From assembly GCA_035508275.1 (NCBI GenBank), contig DATJNI010000016.1, positions 1 through 64,000 of the forward strand: DNA of 64,000 nucleotides, written 5' to 3'. Source of the stretch: DATJNI01 sp035508275 (lineage in GTDB: Bacteria > Patescibacteriota > Saccharimonadia > Saccharimonadales > UBA4665). The translations under genes were made by a program, and so were the position numbers. This document shows positions 26,816 through 35,184 of this stretch, piece by piece (position 1 is the stretch's first letter; each line of letters starts with the position of its first letter). The notes under the pieces are model-generated. The model ran no database searches. It had not been told where the DNA came from and worked only from the letters and a program-made list of their open reading frames with translations.

Positions 26816-27817
26816 TTAAATCTTAGAAACTTTGTACCAATCTGGAGCCTGTTTTAAATATTGCTCCAATTGTTCTTCGCTTAGTAATCCAGCTTGGGCA
26901 CCAACCTTTTGGACAACGCTCATAGAGTTAATTGGTCCCCACTGCAGCGCCCCCTCTATATTGTTGCCTTTAATTAAGGCTGCAACAAAAGTCGAAGCAA
27001 AGGCGTCACCGGCACCAGTTCGCTCAACCGGCGGACCTGGGTCAGGATAGACAGGCATCGATAGTCTTTCCTGGCCGTTACTGGCAAAGGCGCCTTTTGG
27101 TCCATCAGTAATTACTACTGTTTTAGGACCTAGAGCATGCAGCTTGTCGAAAAGATCGTTAATGTCGTCATGGTTACCGCCGCCTACTTCTGCTGCTTCT
27201 TCACGGTTTACAATTAAGACTTCGCTGCGACTGTAAACTCTTTTTAAGCGCTCAGTCCCAGCTTCTATTTGAAATGTCCCTGGCTGGAAGGCAAGCTTAA
27301 CTTCTGGGTTATCGTCTAGCCAGTCAGACAATTGGTCATGGAAAGGCAGGGCATGTTCGCTGATTGAGCTAAAGTAAATCCATTTTGGTACTTCGTCTGG
27401 TCTCAGATGTGGCCAATGGTAGTCGTACTCTTCATGTTTAATAAGTATGGTTCGCTCTTCCTTATACCAAAGCACGTAGTGGTAGTTACTCTTCTTGTCT
27501 GGGTTGATTCTAATAAAGCGGGTGTCGACACCGTTTTTATGCATGGCGTTAATTATGTCGCGGCCATAGTTATCTCCGCCAACATTAGCAACAAATGCAC
27601 TGCCTAGGCCAAGTCTGGCAAAGGCGACTGAAGCGTTTGCGGCATTACCGACTCCTTCAATGACTTCAGCGTGGTCAAAGGGTAGCTTAGTGCCAAAGGG
27701 CATGGCTAACCATTTGCCCTTTTCGTTTTCATAGGTTTCTGCCTGGTCGTCTATAAGTTTAATAAAGGCATCAGTTACGACGTCGCCGACACTTACTACA
27801 TCAGGTTGCTTTGCCAC
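26816..27817 (-). CDS. PfkB/ribokinase-family sugar or nucleoside kinase
   Basis: The 333-residue kinase has the N-terminal GxGGNAANxA-like segment (EGVGNAANASVAFARLG), the GGDNYGRD turn and the NREEA motif near 200. The C-terminal PfkB signature is RTGAGDAFASTFVAAL, with the anion hole and catalytic Asp. Start is a GTG at 27817. Its substrate cannot be read from sequence. Its place at the end of an operon of pentose-phosphate and glycolytic genes suggests a sugar such as ribose or fructose-6-phosphate; adenosine kinase is an alternative. Confidence 0.82.
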   Translation of the reverse strand: MAKQPDVVSVGDVVTDAFIKLIDDQAETYENEKGKWLAMPFGTKLPFDHAEVIEGVGNAANASVAFARLGLGSAFVANVGGDNYGRDIINAMHKNGVDTRFIRINPDKKSNYHYVLWYKEERTILIKHEEYDYHWPHLRPDEVPKWIYFSSISEHALPFHDQLSDWLDDNPEVKLAFQPGTFQIEAGTERLKRVYSRSEVLIVNREEAAEVGGGNHDDINDLFDKLHALGPKTVVITDGPKGAFASNGQERLSMPVYPDPGPPVERTGAGDAFASTFVAALIKGNNIEGALQWGPINSMSVVQKVGAQAGLLSEEQLEQYLKQAPDWYKVSKI

Positions 27818-27890
27818 TTACCCACCCTTTTTATTTCTTTATGTGCTTTAGTTAGTTTAACAAGCTGTCATGTCAAACTCAAGCTTATGC

Positions 27891-28805
27891 TTAGGGCTGG
27901 GCCTTTCCGGCGCTATTAAAGTCATCAATTTTACTTTCTACTACCGCTTGAACCGCTTTTACCACTTCTTTGGTTATGAGCTTGGAGACAGATATTTCAT
28001 CGGGATTGTCTTTTAGAACCTTCTCGAGTGTGGTGCGATAAGCGTAGCGCATATCTGAGTTAATATTTATCTTGCTAACGCCTATTGCTACGGCATCTCT
28101 AAAGTAGTGTCCAGGAGTGTCGCTGCCGCCGTGCAAGCTAATATTGCAGTCAATAGCTTCCCTAATTCTTTTCAGTAGGTCTAGGTCTAGGACTTTAGGG
28201 ACAGGGTACTTGCCGTGCAAGTTGCCAATGGCAGCCGCGTAAGTATCTATGCCGGTAGCCTCAACGAAAGCTTTGGCGCCTTCAGGGGTTGAGAAAGTTT
28301 TCTTTATTTCTTCGTAGTCTATTGTTTCGTTGTGTAGATCAGAGCTACCGCTAAAGTAGTGCGGTTCGCTCTCTACGCTTGCACCAGTGAATTTAGCGTA
28401 TTCAACTACCTCTTTGGTGGCCTTAATTATGTCCTCATCGCTAGCGTCATGCTTCGCCTGAGAAACGTCAATATGTATAAACTCAAAGCCGGCGTCAATT
28501 CCAGCCTTGGCAGCCTCTACGCTAGGGCTATGGTCGAGGTTAATATATATTTCAATCTGGTAAGCTCGGGCATAATTAGTTACCAGGTCACGAATGTTGT
28601 CTAGGCCAATATCGTCAACTTCGCCTTGGGACAGTTCGACCAGGACTGGGGCGTTTTTGTTTTTAGCGGCTTGGGCGACAGCTTTAAGTGTCGGCTGGTC
28701 GTCAAGGTTAAAAGCACCAAAAGCCCAGTGCTCATTTCTAGCCTGGATCATCCGCTGACGGGCTTTAGCGCAGTTAGCTCGTATTTGAGAAACAGTTAAA
28801 GGCAT
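27891..28805 (-). CDS. fba: Class II (zinc) fructose-bisphosphate aldolase family
   Basis: This enzyme would split fructose-1,6-bisphosphate or join triose phosphates. The 304-residue protein has the class II pattern: GAFNLDDQPTLKAVAQAA, the catalytic Asp and first zinc His in NLDHS, the NLHGKYP segment, LHGGSDTPG with a further zinc His, and the loop INSDMRYA. Tagatose-bisphosphate aldolase is possible on sequence, but the gap-transketolase neighbourhood favours a central-metabolism role. Confidence 0.88.
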   Translation of the reverse strand: MPLTVSQIRANCAKARQRMIQARNEHWAFGAFNLDDQPTLKAVAQAAKNKNAPVLVELSQGEVDDIGLDNIRDLVTNYARAYQIEIYINLDHSPSVEAAKAGIDAGFEFIHIDVSQAKHDASDEDIIKATKEVVEYAKFTGASVESEPHYFSGSSDLHNETIDYEEIKKTFSTPEGAKAFVEATGIDTYAAAIGNLHGKYPVPKVLDLDLLKRIREAIDCNISLHGGSDTPGHYFRDAVAIGVSKININSDMRYAYRTTLEKVLKDNPDEISVSKLITKEVVKAVQAVVESKIDDFNSAGKAQP

Positions 28806-28848
28806 AAGATGCTATTAGTATAACCGCTAATGGTTTGTCTTTTCAAAG

Positions 28849-29826
28849 CTACTTGGCTTTCTTGTCTATAACCATGCTTGCTGCCAGCCCAATGTGCTTA
28901 GAATCCAAGCCAAAGTGCCTGATTAGCTCGTTAGGTTCTCCAGACTCGCCGAAACGGTCCTGCATGCCAACGCGCATGATTGGAACTGGATAATGATCAC
29001 TAGTCAGTTCGGCAACTGCGCCGCCTAGTCCGCCAGCTGCCTGACCCTCCTCTATAGTTACTGCTGCTTTGGTCTTTTTAACACTATCGATGATTGTCTC
29101 TAGATCAAGCGGCTTAATGGTTGGGACATGAATTACTTCGGCGTCGATGCCGTCTTTCTTTAGCTCTTCGGCGGCCATCAGCGCCTGGTAAGTCATGGTA
29201 CCGGTAGCTATTAAGCTGACGTCTTTGCCTTCTCGAAAAACATAGGCCTTACCGATAGCAAATGGTGTGTCTTTGGTGGTAATTATGGGTGTGGCTTCTC
29301 TAGCTAGTCGCATATATGCCGGGTGATTATGTTTAGCAAGAGCAAGAGTTGCCTTTTCGGCTTCAACTGAGTCACAAGGAGCCAGGACTATCATGTTGGG
29401 GAGGACACGCATGAGGGCTATGTCTTCCAGCATTTGGTGAGTAGCACCGTCTGGACCGACGCTTACTCCGGCATGAGAGCCAATTATCTTGACTGGCTGA
29501 TCATTCAAGCAAATGGTCGTTCTAATCTGTTCCCAGTTTCGGCCTGGGCTGAAGGCAGCATAGGAGCTAACAAAAGGTATCTTGCCCATGGCGGCTAGGC
29601 CAGAGCCAGTAGTAACTAGATTTTGCTCGGCCACGCCAATCTCAACGAATCTATCTGGGAATTTTTCCTTAAATTCATTCATATGGGTAGAGCCGGTTAG
29701 ATCGGCGCAACAAGCGACTACTCGCTCGTCAAGTTCGCCGGCTTCGGCTAGACCTTTGCCAAAACCTTTTCTAATTGGTTCGGCTGCTAGGTCTCGCATT
29801 ATGTTAAGCAGGTGCAGCTCACTCAT
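28849..29826 (-). CDS. Transketolase, C-terminal subunit
   Basis: The protein carries the pyrimidine-binding and C-terminal domains of transketolase, with EIGVAEQNLVTTGSGLA (family EQ-N motif), SHAGVSVGPDGATHQ and EEGQAAGGLGGAVAEL. It needs the N-terminal subunit encoded just upstream to bind thiamine diphosphate. The ATG at 29826 is preferred over a GTG 6 bp upstream because GGAG lies 6 nt before it; it overlaps the upstream stop by 8 bp. Split transketolases are known in several bacteria and archaea. Confidence 0.93.
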   Translation of the reverse strand: MSELHLLNIMRDLAAEPIRKGFGKGLAEAGELDERVVACCADLTGSTHMNEFKEKFPDRFVEIGVAEQNLVTTGSGLAAMGKIPFVSSYAAFSPGRNWEQIRTTICLNDQPVKIIGSHAGVSVGPDGATHQMLEDIALMRVLPNMIVLAPCDSVEAEKATLALAKHNHPAYMRLAREATPIITTKDTPFAIGKAYVFREGKDVSLIATGTMTYQALMAAEELKKDGIDAEVIHVPTIKPLDLETIIDSVKKTKAAVTIEEGQAAGGLGGAVAELTSDHYPVPIMRVGMQDRFGESGEPNELIRHFGLDSKHIGLAASMVIDKKAK

Positions 29827-30673
29827 GTTCACTCCGAATTTTGCCGCCTAGAGTTCTTAGCTCGTGAAGGGCTTTAACAGCCTGCTCATGGTTCGGTGGG
29901 ATGCCGTGCCAATTAAAGTCGTTTTCCATAAAATCTACACCTTTACCGGGGATGGTGTGGGCAATGATCATAACTGGCTTCTCTTCTATAGCCTTAGCCA
30001 TATGTAGCGTGTCTATAACAGCCTCAATGTTGTTGCCGTCAACTTCCTCAACATGCCAACCAAAAGCCTGCCATTTGGCTTTAAGATCCTCTAAGGGCAT
30101 AACCTCCTCAGTTGGACCGTCAATCTGGATGTTGTTGCGATCGGTAATAGCTGTTACTTGATTCAATTTGTATTTGCCGGCAAGCATGGCTGCTTCCCAA
30201 ACGTTGCCCTCGTCTTGTTCACCGTCGCCCATAACCACGTAGATACGACGGCTTTTGTTTTTGTCCATTCGTAGAGCCAAAGCCATACCGTTGGCCTGAC
30301 TCAGACCACTGCCGAGTGGTCCGGAGGTGGTTTCTAGTCCTGGCAGTCTTAGTCTTTCGGGATGACCCTGAAGACGGGAGCCAAGCTTTCTTAGCGTCAT
30401 AAGCTCTTTGCGGTCAAAGTATCCGGCTCGTGCCATAGTGGCATATCTAACTGGTACGCAGTGACCGTTGGACTGAATAAGAATGTCTCTTTCTTCCCAG
30501 GCAGGGTTATCTGGGTCGTGGTTTAGGACCTCAAAGTATAGGGCGGTAAAGATGTCGGCTAGACCTAAGGGGCCAGCACTGTGGCCACTGCCGGCATGCT
30601 CTAGCATGGTAATAATGTCTTCCCTTATGCCGTTAGCAATGAGCTCTAGGCTCTCAACCGTGTGCTTTGCCAT
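29819..30673 (-). CDS. Transketolase, N-terminal subunit
   Basis: This 284-residue half holds the thiamine-diphosphate-binding domain: GHSAGPLGLADIFTALYF, GPLGSGLSQANGMALALR, and the ThDP motif VVMGDGEQDEGNVWEAAMLAG ending in ITDRNN. With the C-terminal subunit it would transfer two-carbon units in the non-oxidative pentose phosphate pathway. It is 20 bp after rpe and overlaps its partner by 8 bp. Confidence 0.94.
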   Translation of the reverse strand: MAKHTVESLELIANGIREDIITMLEHAGSGHSAGPLGLADIFTALYFEVLNHDPDNPAWEERDILIQSNGHCVPVRYATMARAGYFDRKELMTLRKLGSRLQGHPERLRLPGLETTSGPLGSGLSQANGMALALRMDKNKSRRIYVVMGDGEQDEGNVWEAAMLAGKYKLNQVTAITDRNNIQIDGPTEEVMPLEDLKAKWQAFGWHVEEVDGNNIEAVIDTLHMAKAIEEKPVMIIAHTIPGKGVDFMENDFNWHGIPPNHEQAVKALHELRTLGGKIRSEHE

Positions 30674-30693
30674 TTCCCCTCCCTGAGTTACAT

Positions 30694-31326
30694 CTAGTGC
30701 AGCGCTAATTTTAGTTTAGCATAAGCCTGTTCGGGATTCGGGTCATCCTGAATAAAGCCGCCGACGTCTAGGACGCTAGCGCCGGCCTCCACTAGACTCT
30801 TAGCATTTTGATCGTTTATGCCACCGTCCCAGCTTATTTCCTTGTCTGGATAAAGTTCTTTCGCGTTTTCCAGCTTATCTATTAGGCTCATGTCGGCTTG
30901 GCCGCCGTGGTAGCCTAGGTGTCCACCAAAAACTAAGATGTGATCATAGTTAGCGGCAACTTCTTTTATTTTGCCAAGCTCAGAGTCCTTTAATAGGGCA
31001 ATGCCAGTTTTTATGCCTTCGCCTTTAAGGCTTTCGCAGAATTTTTTGTGATCAAGTTCGGCTTCAATGTGGACAATAACTAGATGAGGTTTTAGTTGCC
31101 TCAGTTCATCTATATGCTCCTCTGGCTTTTGGTTCATGAGGTGTAAGTCGGCCGTAATATATTCCGGCCACCAGATCTTATTTATATCTAGCGAGGTGGT
31201 AGGTGCGAACTTACCGTCCATGAGGTCGATATGTATTCTCTCGGCAAAGCCAAGAATGTTATCTATTTGCTTGCCGTAGTCTTCTTCGTTTTCGGCTGTG
31301 ATAGTTGGACAGATAACTGGGCTCAT
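30694..31326 (-). CDS. rpe: Ribulose-phosphate 3-epimerase family protein
   Basis: The 210-residue TIM-barrel protein has the Rpe signatures IHIDLMDGKFAPTTS, ADLHLMNQKPEEHID, VFGGHLGYHGGQADMSLIDKL (variant of the VNPGFGGQ loop) and EISWDGGINDQNAKSLVEAGA. It would interconvert ribulose-5-phosphate and xylulose-5-phosphate. The phosphate-binding loop VFGGHLGYHGGQ departs from the usual VEPGFGGQ. It overlaps rpiB by 4 bp. Confidence 0.87.
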   Translation of the reverse strand: MSPVICPTITAENEEDYGKQIDNILGFAERIHIDLMDGKFAPTTSLDINKIWWPEYITADLHLMNQKPEEHIDELRQLKPHLVIVHIEAELDHKKFCESLKGEGIKTGIALLKDSELGKIKEVAANYDHILVFGGHLGYHGGQADMSLIDKLENAKELYPDKEISWDGGINDQNAKSLVEAGASVLDVGGFIQDDPNPEQAYAKLKLALH

Positions 31327-31817
31327 AAGTCCTGGTCTAGTTTATGGATACGCCTTAGATGCCGCTCAACATCGCCTAAGGGAGTGTCTAGCCAAACGGT
31401 TATAGCACGCTTCATTTCTCCCAAGGAAACAAAGCGACCGGCTAGGGACAGGACGTTAGCTAGATTATGCTCACGGGTAAGGCGCAGGATCTCGTATTCA
31501 TCGTGAACTTGGTCACCCTCGGCATCTACTGCGGTAATTGGTGCGTGTGGGCCGTAAAATACTGCGCATCTTACGCCTTTAACACGGTTAGCGGCCATGG
31601 CTTCACCCTGACCAGAACCACCGAGGATGATGCCGACTTGGCAATCTCCGGAGGCAACGGCTTTGGCAGCCGGGAACATATAGTCGGGGTAGTCATCGCC
31701 TGGGATTAACTGTTTAGGGCCAAAGTACTCTATTTCATGGCCCAGTTCGCTTAGAAAGCTCTTTAGCTCTTCAATGTCGTTAAAACCGGCGTGGTCGGTA
31801 GTTAGGGCTATTTTCAT
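31323..31817 (-). CDS. rpiB: Ribose-5-phosphate isomerase B (RpiB/LacAB family)
   Basis: The 164-residue protein begins MKIALTTDHAGF, the LacAB/RpiB N-terminus, and has LGGSGQGEAMAANRVKGVRCA, the equivalent of the family phosphate/active-site loop. It would interconvert ribose-5-phosphate and ribulose-5-phosphate. It lies 14 bp after gap and overlaps rpe by 4 bp, giving the natural order gap-rpiB-rpe-transketolase. Confidence 0.92.
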   Translation of the reverse strand: MKIALTTDHAGFNDIEELKSFLSELGHEIEYFGPKQLIPGDDYPDYMFPAAKAVASGDCQVGIILGGSGQGEAMAANRVKGVRCAVFYGPHAPITAVDAEGDQVHDEYEILRLTREHNLANVLSLAGRFVSLGEMKRAITVWLDTPLGDVERHLRRIHKLDQDL

Positions 31818-31831
31818 GTAGAGCCTAATCC

Positions 31832-32851
31832 TTATTTCTTAACCTGTAGGATTTTGCCAACGTCAGCTACGACTTCAACTAGTCTATTAGAGTAGCCCCA
31901 CTCATTGTCGTACCAGGCAACTACTTTAAGCATGTTGCCGCCGATGACATTAGTTAGTTTTAGGTCTACGATCGCTGAATAGCTGTTGCCAAGAAAGTCA
32001 CTACTGACTAGTTCTTCTTCAGTTACGGCTAGGATGCCCTGATAGAAGGGTTCATTGGCAGCCGCCTTGAAAGCTTCGTTAACTTCCTCGATTGAGACTT
32101 TCTTCTTGGTAATAAAGACTAGGTCGCTAAGGGAAACAACCGGGGTTGGGACACGGATACTCATGCCACCGAATATACCTTCTAAGACTGGCAGGGCTTT
32201 AGCGGCAGCGATTGAGGCGCCTGTGGTAGTTGGGACGATGTTTTCGGCTGCATTGCGGGCTTCCCTTAGGTCTTTGGCTGGAGCGTCCTGTAGTCTTTGC
32301 GAGGCGGTATAGCTATGCACAGTCGTCATCATGGCCTTTTCGATACCGAAGTTGTTCTCAATTACATTAGCTACTGGTGTTATACAGTTGGTGGTGCAAG
32401 AAGCGTTAGAGATAATGTCGCCCGCCTTATTGAGGTCTTCTTCGTTTACGCCGAGAACTACAGTAGTTGCACCATCTCCTTTAGCGGGAGCACTTAGCAC
32501 TACTTTTTTAGCACCAGCTTTGATGTGAGCTTTGGCTTTTTTGGGATCGACAAAGAAGCCGGTTGATTCAATTACTATGTCGATCGCTTCGTCCTTCCAA
32601 GGTAGTTTGGCTGGATCGGTTTGAGATAAAACTTTAATGTGTTTGTCTTCAACGATGATAGAGTCTTCGTCGAAACTTACTTTATGGTTGTAGGTACCGT
32701 AGTTGGAGTCGTGCTTTAGGAGGTGTGCCAGGGTTTTAGTATCTGTTAGATCGTTAATGGCGACAATTTCTATGTCGCTCCGCTCGAATGCAACCTTAAA
32801 GGCATTGCGTCCGATGCGACCAAAGCCGTTAATGGCTATTCGTGTAATCAT
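31832..32851 (-). CDS. gap: Glyceraldehyde-3-phosphate dehydrogenase
   Basis: The 339-residue type I GAPDH has the NAD-binding start INGFGRIGRNAFK, Asp in AINDLTD favouring NAD, the catalytic Cys152 in SNASCTTNC, and the C-terminal WYDNEWGYSNRLVE. It forms 1,3-bisphosphoglycerate with NADH. It is the first gene of the seven-gene carbon operon. Its AAAGGAA Shine-Dalgarno and leader of about 45 nt contrast with the leaderless genes around it. Confidence 0.97.
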   Translation of the reverse strand: MITRIAINGFGRIGRNAFKVAFERSDIEIVAINDLTDTKTLAHLLKHDSNYGTYNHKVSFDEDSIIVEDKHIKVLSQTDPAKLPWKDEAIDIVIESTGFFVDPKKAKAHIKAGAKKVVLSAPAKGDGATTVVLGVNEEDLNKAGDIISNASCTTNCITPVANVIENNFGIEKAMMTTVHSYTASQRLQDAPAKDLREARNAAENIVPTTTGASIAAAKALPVLEGIFGGMSIRVPTPVVSLSDLVFITKKKVSIEEVNEAFKAAANEPFYQGILAVTEEELVSSDFLGNSYSAIVDLKLTNVIGGNMLKVVAWYDNEWGYSNRLVEVVADVGKILQVKK

Positions 32852-32901
32852 AATTTTGTCTGTTCCTTTTAATGTTTTTCGTTTTACTTACTCTAAGCAC
32901 T

Positions 32902-32931
32902 ATTGTAGCGAATATGTACAGATAAAGGCAA
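32902..32931 (-). promoter_or_regulatory. Promoter of the gap carbon operon
   Basis: TTGCCT (32931-32926), 18 bp, TACAAT (32907-32902) on the minus strand. Predicted start is near 32895, about 45 nt upstream of the gap ATG. Confidence 0.6.
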
Positions 32932-32946
32932 GCTTGGAAATTCCTT

Positions 32947-33258
32947 TTAGCCGGTAGCGGATTCCAGTTTTGTGATGCGCTTTTCGTGGTCGTCAACATC
33001 ACGGGAGGTATTGCCTATTGCAGCCATCATTTCGGGTATGATTTCAGTGTACTTTTCGACTTTGGATAGACGCTTGTCGACATGCCCCAAACGCTGTTCG
33101 ACATGCCCTAAGCGTTGTTCGACATGCCCTAAGCGTTGTTCGACATCGCCTAAACGTTGATCTATATGATCCACTGTTCGAGTCAAGCTGGTTAGGTGGG
33201 ATGAGATACCCCTTACTTCTGTAAGGATTAGCCGTTTGTCATCGTCATTACTGCCCAT
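32947..33258 (-). CDS. Coiled-coil protein with tandem heptad repeats
   Basis: The 103-residue hydrophilic protein is nearly all coiled coil. Residues about 32-62 consist of near-identical heptads (VEQRLGH repeated, then VDKRLSK), encoded by 21-bp tandem DNA repeats. No domain is recognised. A TATACT hexamer lies 9 nt before the ATG. It resembles small oligomerising proteins and could vary in length through repeat slippage. Confidence 0.6.
   Translation of the reverse strand: MGSNDDDKRLILTEVRGISSHLTSLTRTVDHIDQRLGDVEQRLGHVEQRLGHVEQRLGHVDKRLSKVEKYTEIIPEMMAAIGNTSRDVDDHEKRITKLESATG
33071..33153. repeat. Four 21-bp tandem repeats inside a coding region
   Basis: Units at 33071-33090, 33091-33111, 33112-33132 and 33133-33153 are nearly identical (core GTTCGACATGCCCTAA). 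Twenty-one bp equals seven codons, so each unit adds one coiled-coil heptad without changing frame. Confidence 0.9.
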
Positions 33259-33325
33259 AGTGAGTACAGTATACGCCCAGTTTTTGAGCTATTACAGCCA
33301 CATAAATCCAAAATTTAATAACTTT

Positions 33326-33916
33326 TTAACGTTCTACTTCTTGACCCGTATATTCACTCATGTTTTTTAGCTCGTCTAAGGAGTTAATTTTGCTAATAGT
33401 GTCGTAGTTTTCGGTTAGAATATTCTTCTTAAAATCTACCAGATTCTTGTACTCCTCTAGGCTCACCTGTCTTACCCGTATTTTTTCACCGGCATCGAGA
33501 TTTAGCTCGGTTTTTTCGCCTGGGTCCCAGGCTAGATAGAGATAGACAAACCACTCCATTTCGTTATGTGGCTGAGTTACCTTAATTAGCTTCCAGCTAT
33601 TAAAGTCATAGCCCGTCTCTTCTTTTACTTCGCGCTTGACGGCTGCAAGAGTTGAGTCGTCTTTTGGGTCGACTTGCCCGCCAGGCAGTTTCAGCTTTAG
33701 GCCTTTATGAGGCTGTTCGTCTTCGAGTAGGAGCAGCTTATCTTCAACGATAGCTAGAGCTACAACTGTGTCAGTCCTTTTTAGCATTTCAAAGGTCTCT
33801 TCACTGCCGTTAAAGACTTGTTGAGGCCAGTTGTAGACGCGAAATATTACGCCTTGGTATTTAAGCTCGGCGTTATCTGGTATTAGGATGGCGTCACTAG
33901 GAACGATCTTTTTCAT
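33326..33916 (-). CDS. Nudix hydrolase
   Basis: The 196-residue protein has a Nudix box GGQVDPKDDSTLAAVKREVKEETG-type segment near residues 80-103. The REVKEE core is intact, but an Asp and one extra residue stand where the first Glu of the consensus is expected. It resembles ADP-ribose pyrophosphatase-like enzymes, but the substrate is open. It overlaps the pyrophosphatase gene by 4 bp, and both hydrolyse pyrophosphate bonds. Confidence 0.85.
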   Translation of the reverse strand: MKKIVPSDAILIPDNAELKYQGVIFRVYNWPQQVFNGSEETFEMLKRTDTVVALAIVEDKLLLLEDEQPHKGLKLKLPGGQVDPKDDSTLAAVKREVKEETGYDFNSWKLIKVTQPHNEMEWFVYLYLAWDPGEKTELNLDAGEKIRVRQVSLEEYKNLVDFKKNILTENYDTISKINSLDELKNMSEYTGQEVER

Positions 33917-34449
33917 TGAGGACGATTTTTGTAGCGTTCAATCGATTCGCGGATGATGTTCTTAGCAGCTTCAACATCACCCCAGCCAGTTACGTTGGTA
34001 CTGCCAGGCTTTTTTAGGTCCTTGTAGTGAGAAAAGTGCTCTTTGATCTTGTCTTGCCAGCGCTGCCCGAGGTCATCAAGTGAGTTTATGCTGTCTCCAG
34101 AATCTCGCTGATCGGCTGGCACTACGACAATCTTATGGTCGTTATCTCCATCATCGACAAAGTTCATAACGCCAATGATCTTGGCCTTAAGCCAAACGCC
34201 AGTTGGGATCGGTTCAGGGCTAACAACTAGGGTGTCTAGCTCGTCACCGTCATCATCAAGGGTGCCAGGGATAAAGCCGTAGTTAACCGGCTTAGCGTAG
34301 ATGCTAGGCTCTACTCTATCTAGAGTGAAGGCGGCTCTTTCGCGGTCCCACTCTATTTTTAGAATGCTACCTTCGGGGATTTCTACAACGGTATTGACTT
34401 GGCCGGCGTCAACGTCGCCTGGATCTAAGACCTTATTAAAGTCTGGCAT
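33913..34449 (-). CDS. ppa: Inorganic pyrophosphatase
   Basis: This class I pyrophosphatase removes PPi made by polymerases and synthetases. The 178-residue protein has VVEIPEGSILKIEWD, the YGFIPGTLDDDGDELDTLV active-site segment with its aspartates, and VVVPADQRD. A TACAAT (-10) and AAGGAAA Shine-Dalgarno lie upstream. It leads the two-gene ppa-Nudix operon and is divergent from the GDPD gene. Confidence 0.95.
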   Translation of the reverse strand: MPDFNKVLDPGDVDAGQVNTVVEIPEGSILKIEWDRERAAFTLDRVEPSIYAKPVNYGFIPGTLDDDGDELDTLVVSPEPIPTGVWLKAKIIGVMNFVDDGDNDHKIVVVPADQRDSGDSINSLDDLGQRWQDKIKEHFSHYKDLKKPGSTNVTGWGDVEAAKNIIRESIERYKNRPQ

Positions 34450-34497
34450 AAAGATTTTCCTTATGATTTAACACTGCTATTGTACACTATTAGCACC

Positions 34498-35160
34498 ATG
34501 GAAGTTATTGGTCACCGGGGAGCTAAAGGCTTAGCCGATGAAAACACTATTGCTTCAATTAAAGCCGCGTTAAATAGCCATGTCGACGGCGTTGAGATCG
34601 ACGTAAGGGTTACTAAAGATAAGGCAGTTGTGCTGGCTCATGACGTACAGCTCGGTAAATACCGAATTAGCGACACTAACCTTAGTGAACTAAAGTCATT
34701 CCAGCCAGAACTCGCTAGTTTAAGTGAGGCGATCGAGGCGGCCAAGGGAACGTTTCTAGCAATTGAAGTAAAAGCAGGCGTAGATTTGCACCCAGTTGCT
34801 GCGGAGATTAACAAATGCTTAGGTGAAGGCCTAAAACTGCGTCAGTTTGGACTAGGATCAAAGCAGCAGAAGGATTTAGTTGCTCTTAAGAAGCTATTCC
34901 CTAGTGCTAAGCTGATTGTTATTGAGCCATATTTTAGAAAGCGGGCCTGGAAGAGAGCCAGGGAGCTAGGAGCCGACACTATCTTTATTAACGCTCGGCT
35001 AGTTAGTCGCCGCTACTTAAATGCCTCTAAAGCCAAAGGTTTTAAGCTGTATCCATATAGCGTTAATTCGCCAGGTAAGGCTGAGCGTCTTGTGGGTTAT
35101 GGTGCAGTGGGCGTTATTAGTGATTACCCTGATCGGTTTAAAAAAGCCGGCAATCTCTGA
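34498..35160 (+). CDS. Glycerophosphodiester phosphodiesterase
   Basis: The product (about 220 residues from the ATG at 34498) has the GDPD signature IGHRGAKGLADENTIAS, then VDGVEIDVRVTKDKAVVLAHD with the metal ligands Glu and Asp and the second catalytic His. A later FLAIEVKAG and a TIFINARLV strand complete the TIM barrel. No signal peptide, so it acts inside the cell, releasing glycerol-3-phosphate from phospholipid debris. An upstream TTG would add six residues but lies in the -10 region (TACACT, 34483-34488). Confidence 0.9.
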   Translation: MEVIGHRGAKGLADENTIASIKAALNSHVDGVEIDVRVTKDKAVVLAHDVQLGKYRISDTNLSELKSFQPELASLSEAIEAAKGTFLAIEVKAGVDLHPVAAEINKCLGEGLKLRQFGLGSKQQKDLVALKKLFPSAKLIVIEPYFRKRAWKRARELGADTIFINARLVSRRYLNASKAKGFKLYPYSVNSPGKAERLVGYGAVGVISDYPDRFKKAGNL

Positions 35161-35184
35161 TACAATCTTATCTAGAGAGAGCCT

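Noticed and set aside
33071..33153. Short regular direct repeats that might suggest a CRISPR array.
   Set aside because: The units are contiguous with no unique spacers, and 21 bp equals one heptad inside a coding region.
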